This document shows positions 6,006 to 12,103 of a stretch of 12,103 nt of DNA, piece after piece (positions within the stretch are counted from its first letter, which is position 1; every line of letters starts with the position of its first letter). The DNA comes from an uncultured Clostridia bacterium (GTDB taxonomy: Bacteria; Bacillota; Clostridia; Christensenellales; UBA1242). The notes beneath the pieces are model-generated. The model worked only from the letters and a program-made list of their open reading frames with translations. It ran no database searches and had not been told where the DNA came from. The DNA lies in contig CALVUB010000019.1 in the NCBI GenBank assembly GCA_944363385.1, positions 1-12,103 on the forward strand. Reading direction: 5' to 3'. The position numbers and the translations under genes were made by a program.

Positions 6006-6970
6006 GTTTTGCAAAAGAAGTAAAAAAAGAAATAATGCAAGAAGAGTTACAAGACAGTGGAGAGGCTTTTGCTTTTCTGTCCAGTCTTTTTCATGCTTGT
6101 GGCAATTTAAACCGCAATAGCGAGGGAATTAGTGCAGAAATTGTGACTGACTCGAGAGAACTCTTTTCTTATGTTGACAAAATGATAAAACGGCTTTATG
6201 GCGAAAATTTGTCGCTTGGAATCAGTGACGACCATATTATAAACAAAACCATCTATTATCGCATAACATTTCCGCCTTCAATATCTATCACTATTTTGAC
6301 CGATGCAGATGTGATTGAAAGAACAGGAGATGGGCTTGAAATTAAAGCTAGTCCAGACCAAAACCTCTTGTGTGACGAAAAAACAAAAATTGCCTATATC
6401 AAAGGTGCATTTATTGGCTGTGGCACTTCAAGCATAAAACTTAGTCAGCTTGGCTCAAAACTTCCAACAACAGGCTATCATGTTGAATTTCCTTCTCGCC
6501 ACAAACTTTTTTTAGAAAGCATACAATCGCTTCTAGCAGAATTTTCTATATCTTCAAAAATTTCAACCAGAAAAAACATTTTTGTGCTATACATCAAAGA
6601 CAGCGAATCTATTAAAGACCTTTTGGCGCTTTTGGGTGCTGTGGAGAGTGTGTTTTCTTTGTCTGATGAAATGGCTAGGCGAGGGCTTCGCAACACTGTC
6701 AACAGGCAGGTCAATTGCATTAATGCAAACATATCAAAAACAGTTGAAGCCAGCATAAAACAGGTGGAAGCAATCAATCTTATCAACAAAAAAATTGGGC
6801 TTGAAAGTCTTCCTGAAGACTTGCAAGAGGTGGCTGTGCTTCGTCTTGCAAACCAGCAAGAAAGTTTGGAAGAGCTTCTGAAACTTTCAACGCTGAAACT
6901 TACAAAAAGCGGACTAAATCATCGCTTTAGAAGAATTTTAAAAATTGCACAACTTTTAAGAGGAGAATAA
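6002..6970 (+). CDS. whiA: WhiA, DNA-binding regulator of cell division and sporulation
   Basis: 322 aa, starting at TTG 6002 with GAGGA upstream; the start MSFAKEVKKEI is the family N-terminus. WhiA has a degenerate LAGLIDADG homing-endonuclease-like N-terminal domain (about 1-200, with KGAFIGCGTSS near 138-148 and GYHVEF) and a C-terminal helix-turn-helix domain (about 230-318). The latter shows NRQVNCINANISKTVEAS, LPEDLQEVAVLRLANQQ and TKSGLNHRFRRI, close to the family pattern. In Streptomyces it triggers sporulation septation; in Bacillus it affects division and chromosome segregation. The usual neighbours rapZ and yvcK are missing here. The TTG start and overlap suggest expression is coupled to the PHP gene. 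dnaE begins one base after the stop. Confidence 0.96.
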   Translation: MSFAKEVKKEIMQEELQDSGEAFAFLSSLFHACGNLNRNSEGISAEIVTDSRELFSYVDKMIKRLYGENLSLGISDDHIINKTIYYRITFPPSISITILTDADVIERTGDGLEIKASPDQNLLCDEKTKIAYIKGAFIGCGTSSIKLSQLGSKLPTTGYHVEFPSRHKLFLESIQSLLAEFSISSKISTRKNIFVLYIKDSESIKDLLALLGAVESVFSLSDEMARRGLRNTVNRQVNCINANISKTVEASIKQVEAINLINKKIGLESLPEDLQEVAVLRLANQQESLEELLKLSTLKLTKSGLNHRFRRILKIAQLLRGE

Positions 6971-6971
6971 A

Positions 6972-9900
6972 ATGAAAGAATTTGTCCATTTGCACCTGCA
7001 TACCGAATTTTCTTTGCTTGACGGGCTTGCAAGAATAAACAAATTGGTCGATATAGTCAAAGAACGAGGTTATCGTGCGGTCGCAATCACCGACCATGGC
7101 AATATGTATGGCGCAATCAAATTCTTTGAAGCATGCGTGACTAAGGGCATTAAACCTATCATTGGTCAAGAATTTTATGTGACTCATGATATGCATTCTC
7201 GTTCAAATAAATCTGACACAGGACATTTAATTCTTATTGCAAAAAACAATGAAGGGTATCAGAATCTTTTAAAACTTTCCTCTTTTGCTTTTTTAGACGG
7301 AATGTATTACAAGCCAAGAATTGATTATAAGCTTCTCAAGCAATATTCAAAAGGCTTAATTTGTCTATCTGCTTGTATTATTGGGCATATTCCGCAATAT
7401 ATTTTGAAAAGACAATATGATGAGGCAGACAAACTTGCACTGTGGTTTAAAGAAGTTTTTGGTGATGACTTTTATCTTGAAATCCAAAATCATGGTTTGG
7501 AAGAAGAGAAAATTGTAGTTGAAAAATTGGCAGAAATGAGTAAAAGGCTGGATATAAAGCTTGTAGCGACCAACGATGTTCATTATCTTAACAAAGAAGA
7601 TTCTGAGCTTCAAGATGTTCTTATGTGTGTTCAAATGGGAAAGACCATTGACGACCCTGACAGAATGAAGTTTTCAACTGACGAATTTTATTTCAAAACT
7701 TATGAAGAAATGCAAGAGGCTCTTCCTGGCTATGAGGAGGCTCTTGAGCGCACACTAGAAATTGCAGACAAGTGTAATGTTACTATAAGAACCAAGTCGC
7801 TTAAAGAGGCGATGGACAAGGGAAATAAGTTTGTCCCAGAAGAAGACACTCTTGGTGCGTCTGACAATTTTATTCCGCAGTATAAGCCTGATAATGGCAT
7901 GACTCCTGTGCAATTTTTAAGACATCTTGCAGAAGAAGGGCTTAAAAGAAACTATAAAGAGGAAACCAAAGAACTTAGAGATAGGTTAGAAATGGAGCTT
8001 TCTTTGATTGAAAAGCTTGGTTTTGTTGAATATTTCTTGATTGTTTGGGATTATATCAACTTTGCAAGACAAAATGATATACCTGTCGGACCTGGGCGAG
8101 GTTCTGGCGCGGGAAGTTTAGTTGCCTATTGCAGTGGTATCACGCAGGTTGACCCAATGAAATATGAACTTTTTTTTGACCGCTTTATCAATCCAGAGCG
8201 TGTTTCCATGCCCGACTTTGACGTGGATTTTTGCATGGACAGACGAGGCGAGGTTATTGAATATGCAAAGCGAAGATACGGCTATGACCATGTTTCCAAC
8301 ATTGTGACTTTTGGAAATATGCAAGCTAAAAACGCAATCAGAGATGTTGCGCGAGTGCTTCGATATCCTCTTTCAGAAACCGATAAAATAACTAAAGAAA
8401 TTCCAAACAAGCCAGTAAAAAAACCACCAGTGCTAAAGTATTATTTCGGCACTACAGGCAAGGAAGAAGACAAACAATACATCGTTCCAGACCTTAGAAA
8501 ACTTTATGAAGAAGACGAAATGGTCAAGCGCATTGTCGACATGGCAATCAAGCTTGAAGGAGTGCCTCGCAACACTTCCATGCACGCGGCAGGAGTTTTG
8601 ATTGCTCCTGACCCTGTTTCAAACCATGTTCCTATGGCAAAAAATGGCGATGATGTTGTCACTCAATTTGATATGCTTGAACTTGAACATCTTGGTCTTC
8701 TTAAAATGGACTTTTTGGGGCTTAGAACTCTTACTGATATTCATAAAGCAATCAAGTATGTCAAAGAAAACCATGGCGTCACCATTGATTTTACTAAAAT
8801 GGAATACAATGACTCTAAGGTTTTTGAGCTTATAAGCTCTGGTAACACCGATTCAGTTTTTCAACTTGATGGCTCTGGAATGAAAAAGTTTATGAAAGAC
8901 CTTCAACCAAGTTCGCTAGAAGATGTTATCGCTGGAATTTCGCTCTATCGTCCAGGACCAATGGACTTTATTCCAAGGTTTATTCAAGGCAAAAGAAATC
9001 CTGAAACAATTGTGTATGATGACCCTTGTCTTGAAGGTGTGCTTAAAAACACCTATGGTTGTATTGTCTATCAAGAGCAGGTTATGAAAATCTTTCAGGT
9101 TATGGCAGGCTACAGCCTTGGCGGAGCGGACAATGTGCGCCGAATTATGGGCAAAAAACAGGTGGAAAAAATTGCTTTTGAAAAAGAAAAATTTTTGAAT
9201 GGCTATGTTGACCCAACTGGTCAAAAACCGCCTATTCCTGGAGCTTTAGCACTTGGGCATGACAAAGAAACCTCTATCAAGATTTTTGACCAAATGGCAA
9301 AATTTGCAGGTTATGCCTTCAATAAGTCGCATGCAGCGGCTTATGCTTATGTCGCCTATCAGACAGCTTATTTAAAGGTTTACTATGAAGTTGAATTTTT
9401 GACTGCGGTGCTTAACAATCGTATAGCAACAGCCGAACTTGTAAAAAAATTTACAAACTATGCAAGAAAAGAGGGGTTTGAAATTTTACCTCCTGATATA
9501 AATAAGTCTGGAACATATTTCAAAACTGAAAGTGGCAATATTCGATTTGGGCTGGGTGCACTTAAAAATGTGGGCATTGCTGTTACCGATTTTATTGTCA
9601 ATGAAAGAGAAAAAAATGGAGAATATAAAAGTTTTGAAGATTTTATTTCTCGTTGTGCTTGTCCTGAGTCGGGCATCAATAAACGCACAATTGAAGCACT
9701 AATTTTAAGCGGGGCATTTTCTTCGTTTGGCAAATATCGATCTCAACTTATCGATGTTTATCCGCTTGTTATGGAAAGAACAATAGCAGACAGAAAGAAA
9801 AAGGCAACAGGGCAATTTTCAATTTTTGACACTTTCACAGAAGAAAGCGCAGTTGTCAATGTTATTGAATATCCTAATATTAAAGAGTATAACAAAGAAA

Positions 9901-10586
9901 CGCTTTTGAAAAATGAAAAAAACTTTGCTGGCATATATTTATCTGGGCATCCACTTGATGATTATCTTGATAAATATGACTCCTTTAACTTTACTTCAGA
10001 TATGTTTGAAGGCTTAGGTAAAGAAGAAGGGATGGAAAGCGAAGACGGAGAATTTGCAAATGAAGAAATGACCTTTGATGAAGATCAAATTCAAGATAAT
10101 CAACAGGTTACCTGCGGAGGGCAAATTGCCGAAATAAGCAAAAAGTTAACCAAAAATGGCAATATGTGCTTCTTGCAAGTGGAAGATATTTATGGCATAT
10201 TTGAGGCTATAGTTTTTCCAAAGTTTTTCAACAAATATAAAGACATCTTGGAAGAAGATGGACTTATAACTATAAGGGGCAGAACTTCAATTAGGTCAGG
10301 AAACAATCCAGTAATTCTTGTTGAAAGCATAACTCCTTGGCAGAAAAAAGAAGAGGAAACATTTTCAAGTGATAAAAAGCTTTACTTGCGTTTTGATACA
10401 AAAAATATTGATGTTTATGATAAAGTCAAGCATATTGTTGCCACCTATCCAGGTGCAAGTCAAATGGTTATAAAATGCACTTCCAAAAATTCAGCATTTG
10501 CCTTTAGCTCTAAAGTGGATTTAAATAATTATTTGATAAATGAACTTATTGGTTTACTTGGTGAAGAAAATGTTATTATAAAGTGA
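6972..10586 (+). CDS. dnaE: DNA polymerase III alpha subunit, DnaE type
   Basis: 1204 aa, full-length DnaE (not PolC; no internal DnaQ-type exonuclease). It synthesises DNA at the replication fork. The N-terminal PHP domain (1-210) keeps apparent metal ligands: His8, His10, Asp41-His42, Glu67, His85, Asp202, His204, unlike the degenerate E. coli domain, so PHP-based proofreading is possible. The polymerase core has PGRGSGAGS at 373-381, catalytic Asp417 and Asp419 in PDFDVDF, and Asp580 in KMDFLGL. FNKSHAAAYAYVAYQ lies near 785, a helix-hairpin-helix region near 857-925, and a QFSIF clamp-binding motif at 948-952. An acidic linker (about 1013-1045) precedes the OB domain (about 1050-1130). 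The start has AGAGGAG directly upstream; TGA stop. Confidence 0.98.
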   Translation: MKEFVHLHLHTEFSLLDGLARINKLVDIVKERGYRAVAITDHGNMYGAIKFFEACVTKGIKPIIGQEFYVTHDMHSRSNKSDTGHLILIAKNNEGYQNLLKLSSFAFLDGMYYKPRIDYKLLKQYSKGLICLSACIIGHIPQYILKRQYDEADKLALWFKEVFGDDFYLEIQNHGLEEEKIVVEKLAEMSKRLDIKLVATNDVHYLNKEDSELQDVLMCVQMGKTIDDPDRMKFSTDEFYFKTYEEMQEALPGYEEALERTLEIADKCNVTIRTKSLKEAMDKGNKFVPEEDTLGASDNFIPQYKPDNGMTPVQFLRHLAEEGLKRNYKEETKELRDRLEMELSLIEKLGFVEYFLIVWDYINFARQNDIPVGPGRGSGAGSLVAYCSGITQVDPMKYELFFDRFINPERVSMPDFDVDFCMDRRGEVIEYAKRRYGYDHVSNIVTFGNMQAKNAIRDVARVLRYPLSETDKITKEIPNKPVKKPPVLKYYFGTTGKEEDKQYIVPDLRKLYEEDEMVKRIVDMAIKLEGVPRNTSMHAAGVLIAPDPVSNHVPMAKNGDDVVTQFDMLELEHLGLLKMDFLGLRTLTDIHKAIKYVKENHGVTIDFTKMEYNDSKVFELISSGNTDSVFQLDGSGMKKFMKDLQPSSLEDVIAGISLYRPGPMDFIPRFIQGKRNPETIVYDDPCLEGVLKNTYGCIVYQEQVMKIFQVMAGYSLGGADNVRRIMGKKQVEKIAFEKEKFLNGYVDPTGQKPPIPGALALGHDKETSIKIFDQMAKFAGYAFNKSHAAAYAYVAYQTAYLKVYYEVEFLTAVLNNRIATAELVKKFTNYARKEGFEILPPDINKSGTYFKTESGNIRFGLGALKNVGIAVTDFIVNEREKNGEYKSFEDFISRCACPESGINKRTIEALILSGAFSSFGKYRSQLIDVYPLVMERTIADRKKKATGQFSIFDTFTEESAVVNVIEYPNIKEYNKETLLKNEKNFAGIYLSGHPLDDYLDKYDSFNFTSDMFEGLGKEEGMESEDGEFANEEMTFDEDQIQDNQQVTCGGQIAEISKKLTKNGNMCFLQVEDIYGIFEAIVFPKFFNKYKDILEEDGLITIRGRTSIRSGNNPVILVESITPWQKKEEETFSSDKKLYLRFDTKNIDVYDKVKHIVATYPGASQMVIKCTSKNSAFAFSSKVDLNNYLINELIGLLGEENVIIK

Positions 10587-10592
10587 GGAAAA

Positions 10593-11459
10593 ATGAAAGT
10601 TTTAGTGATTGCAAGCGGTGGTGATACGCCTGGCATGAATAAGGTTATTTTCAACCTTTACAAAAAATTTAAAAACAATCTTTTTGCATGCAAACGAGGC
10701 TTTTCAGGACTGATTGACGATGAAATTTATTCCGCAAGTGTTTTTGAACCAAAAAAATATAAAAATCAAGCGGGTGTTTGCATAAAATCTGCACGATGTC
10801 CAAGATTTATCACCGACGAAGGCTTTAAAAAAGGGCTTAAAAATGCAAAAAAATTTGATATTGTTGTGATTTTGGGTGGAAATGGCTCTGCAAAAGGGGC
10901 AAAAAGATTGGCTGAAAACGGCGTCAAAACAATCTTTGCACCAGCAACAATTGACAACGATATTGAGGGGAGTGAATACAGTTTGGGCTTTCACACAGCA
11001 GTAAAGGCTTGTTGCGAGGCTGTTTACAATGTTATGCCAAGCATGAATGCCTTTGACCGCGCTTGTGTTTTTCAAGTTATGGGAAGGCGCTGTGATAAAA
11101 TTGCAAAAAATGTTGCAACAACAGTTGAGGCTGACGCATTGGTAGCAAGCGAAGAGGAACTCGATTTACAAAAAATTGCCAAAACTCTAAACAAAAACTA
11201 CAAACAAGAAAAATCTTCAATTATCATATTGAGAGAAAATATATTGCCTATTGAAAAATTTATATCAAGTTTAAAAACTTTAACAAAAGGCGTTGAGGTA
11301 AAACCATTTATTATTGGGCATCTGCAACGGGGAACAAAGCCTTCTAAAGTTGACATAAAAATGGCAAATCAAATTTCAAAAAGCATTTTTAAAGCCACAA
11401 AAAGCCCTCAAATGTTCTCGTATATATATTTTGAAGAAGGTTGTTGCAAAATAAAATAG
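10593..11459 (+). CDS. phosphofructokinase-like protein, short and divergent
   Basis: 288 aa, about 30 shorter than usual bacterial 6-phosphofructokinase, mainly at the C-terminus. The fold is clear: ASGGDTPGMN (7-16), SARCPRF (66-72), TIDNDIEG (119-126), VMGRR (162-166), RENI with Glu215, and GHLQRG (242-247). By E. coli numbering it keeps Arg72, Thr125, Asp127, Asp129, Arg162, Glu222, His249 and Arg252. It differs at metal-site Asp103 (Asn97, GGNGS in place of GGDGS), Arg243 (Lys237), and effector-site Arg21 (Phe20), Arg25 (Lys24) and Arg154 (Met148). Gly104 is kept, which favours ATP over pyrophosphate. pfkA after dnaE is standard in clostridia, so this is the positional pfkA; whether it is a full glycolytic enzyme is open. 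Ribosome binding site GTGAGGA overlaps the dnaE stop. No pyk follows. Confidence 0.88.
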   Translation: MKVLVIASGGDTPGMNKVIFNLYKKFKNNLFACKRGFSGLIDDEIYSASVFEPKKYKNQAGVCIKSARCPRFITDEGFKKGLKNAKKFDIVVILGGNGSAKGAKRLAENGVKTIFAPATIDNDIEGSEYSLGFHTAVKACCEAVYNVMPSMNAFDRACVFQVMGRRCDKIAKNVATTVEADALVASEEELDLQKIAKTLNKNYKQEKSSIIILRENILPIEKFISSLKTLTKGVEVKPFIIGHLQRGTKPSKVDIKMANQISKSIFKATKSPQMFSYIYFEEGCCKIK

Positions 11460-11519
11460 TGCTAAAAGGCAGTTTTGACAATTTTTAAAGATATTTTTCT
11501 TTAAATTTTGCCAAATTCC
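11460..11519 (+). other. AT-rich gap with weak hairpins after the phosphofructokinase gene
   Basis: TTTAAAGA (11484-11491) and TCTTTAAA (11498-11505) form an 8-bp stem with a 6-base loop followed by four T; GGCA (11468-11471) and TGCC (11509-11512) could extend it across unpaired bases. This is at best a weak terminator for the upstream unit. No coding sequence is seen. Confidence 0.4.
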
Positions 11520-11548
11520 TTGACAAAATTCTGCTGTTGTGTTAAACT
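11520..11548 (+). promoter_or_regulatory. promoter of the tRNA cluster
   Basis: TTGACA (11520-11525) is a perfect -35; after 17 bases comes TAAACT (11543-11548), with TG at 11540-11541 as an extended -10. The predicted start is near 11555, about 11 bases before the first tRNA, as expected for a strong stable-RNA promoter. Confidence 0.85.
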
Positions 11549-11565
11549 TGCATAGTCGAATGTGT

Positions 11566-11639
11566 GCGGGTGTAGTTCAGTGGTAGAACCTCAGCCTTCC
11601 AAGCTGATTGCGAGGGTCCGATTCCCTTCACCCGCTCCA
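11566..11639 (+). tRNA. tRNA-Gly(TCC)
   Basis: Acceptor stem GCGGGTG pairs perfectly with CACCCGC, with discriminator T and encoded CCA. Anticodon stem TCAGC/GCTGA holds loop CTTCCAA, anticodon TCC at 11598-11600, reading GGA/GGG. The D loop keeps GG. The T loop reads TCCGATT, so position 55 is C where almost all tRNAs have T. Confidence 0.95.
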
Positions 11640-11643
11640 CTAA

Positions 11644-11720
<77 letters not shown>

Positions 11721-11731
11721 CAAAGTCTTAT

Positions 11732-11808
11732 GGTGGTCGTAGTTCAGTTGGCAGAACGCCAGATTGTGGCTCTGGAGGTCAAGGGTTCGACCCCCTTCGA
11801 TCACCCCA
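11732..11808 (+). tRNA. tRNA-His(GTG)
   Basis: Acceptor GTGGTCG pairs with CGATCAC (one G-T). An extra G at 11732 (position -1) faces C73 at 11805, the identity element of tRNA-His, followed by encoded CCA. Anticodon stem CCAGA/TCTGG is perfect, anticodon GTG at 11766-11768. Confidence 0.96.
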
Positions 11809-11823
11809 GATTTTATTAACCAT

Positions 11824-11899
11824 TGGGGTGTCGCCAAGTGGTAAGGCATTGGATTCTGATTCCAACATTGCGTAGGTTCGAATCCTACCACCCCAGCCA
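11824..11899 (+). tRNA. tRNA-Gln(CTG)
   Basis: Acceptor TGGGGTG pairs fully with CACCCCA; discriminator G and encoded CCA follow. Anticodon stem TTGGA/TCCAA with loop TTCTGAT gives anticodon CTG at 11856-11858, reading CAG. Its 5' half is nearly the same as the next tRNA. Confidence 0.95.
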
Positions 11900-11955
11900 A
11901 AATGATTTTGGCGAAGGATAAGACGGGCGTAGGGGTGTCGCCAAGTGGTAAGGCA
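11825..11955 (+). repeat. direct repeat of the 5' halves of the two tRNA-Gln genes
   Basis: Positions 11825-11848 and 11932-11955 are the same 24 bases, from the acceptor stem through the D arm. This points to a tandem duplication followed by change in the anticodon arm, though shared tRNA-Gln identity constraints also contribute. Confidence 0.8.
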
Positions 11956-12005
11956 CAAGATTTTGATTCTTGCATTCGTAGGTTCAAATCCTGCCACCCC
12001 TGCCA
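11931..12005 (+). tRNA. tRNA-Gln(TTG)
   Basis: Acceptor AGGGGTG pairs fully with CACCCCT; discriminator G and encoded CCA. Anticodon stem CAAGA/TCTTG with loop TTTTGAT gives anticodon TTG at 11963-11965, reading CAA and CAG. The T-A first pair of the CTG isoacceptor is A-T here. Confidence 0.95.
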
Positions 12006-12024
12006 AAAATTTAATAACCGACAT

Positions 12025-12100
12025 GGTCTACTAGCTCAGTCGGTAGAGCACTTGACTTTTAATCAAGGGGTCCCGGGTTCGAGCCCCGGGTAGGCCACCA
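12025..12100 (+). tRNA. tRNA-Lys(TTT)
   Basis: Acceptor GGTCTAC pairs with GTAGGCC with one T-G pair; discriminator A and encoded CCA. Anticodon stem CTTGA/TCAAG with loop CTTTTAA gives anticodon TTT at 12058-12060. The T arm (CCGGG/CCCGG) is notably GC-rich for this genome. It ends 3 bases before the window edge, so any terminator or further tRNA lies outside. Confidence 0.95.
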
Positions 12101-12103
12101 AAA

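Noticed and set aside
6002..6970. Homing endonuclease / mobile element reading of the whiA N-terminus
   Set aside because: WhiA proteins carry a catalytically inactive LAGLIDADG-like domain by descent; the C-terminal helix-turn-helix and location identify it as WhiA.
11475..11503. A second TTGACA upstream of the tRNA promoter
   Set aside because: No -10-like hexamer lies 16-18 bases downstream; the sequence there is part of a hairpin arm.
11504..11530. AATTTTG/CAAAATT inverted repeat as terminator of the phosphofructokinase gene
   Set aside because: No T-run follows and it overlaps the -35 of the tRNA promoter; chance pairing in AT-rich DNA is likely.
11902..12093. Plus-strand open frame ending AQSVEHLTFNQGVPGSSPG
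   Set aside because: It is a read-through of tRNA-Gln(TTG) and tRNA-Lys, another well-known spurious protein pattern.

Overview
This is an AT-rich stretch of a chromosome, with every gene on the + strand. It most resembles a Clostridia-type Bacillota (Firmicutes) genome. The evidence is the order adk-map-KOW protein-infA-rpmJ-rpsM-rpsK-rpsD-rpoA-rplQ, Gram-positive-type zinc LID cysteines in adenylate kinase, AGGAGG-type ribosome binding sites, a WhiA homologue, and a PHP-whiA-dnaE-pfkA series as found in clostridia. TGA is used as a stop (PHP gene, dnaE) while Trp is TGG, so the standard bacterial code applies and a Mycoplasma-type code does not. Genus cannot be read from the sequence.

Region 1 (2-4609) is the distal end of the spc operon and the alpha operon: the 3' end of adk, then map, a small KOW-domain RNA-binding protein, infA, rpmJ, rpsM, rpsK, rpsD, rpoA and rplQ. 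Genes are tightly packed, several overlap, and an intrinsic terminator follows rplQ. This unit makes translation machinery, RNA polymerase alpha, and the enzymes for nucleotide balance and Met removal. L17 is unusually long.

Region 2 (4610-5200) holds dtd, a D-aminoacyl-tRNA deacylase, apparently as its own transcription unit with a short upstream region and hairpins at its end.

Region 3 (5182-11459) is a four-gene unit: a stand-alone PHP phosphoesterase, whiA (TTG start, overlapping the previous stop), the replicative polymerase dnaE, and a short, divergent phosphofructokinase-like gene. A good promoter overlaps the preceding terminator. In many clostridia rapZ and yvcK lie between the PHP gene and whiA; here they are absent. 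The phosphofructokinase-like protein has substitutions at the metal site, a substrate-phosphate site and the allosteric effector site, and is the most interesting protein in the window.

Region 4 (11520-12103) is a tRNA cluster behind a near-consensus promoter: Gly(TCC), Arg(TCT), His(GTG), Gln(CTG), Gln(TTG) and Lys(TTT), all with encoded CCA. The cluster may continue beyond the window.

Most of the window is housekeeping. I see no mobile element, CRISPR array, defence system, toxin-antitoxin pair or biosynthetic cluster, and nothing that clearly amounts to an undescribed system.
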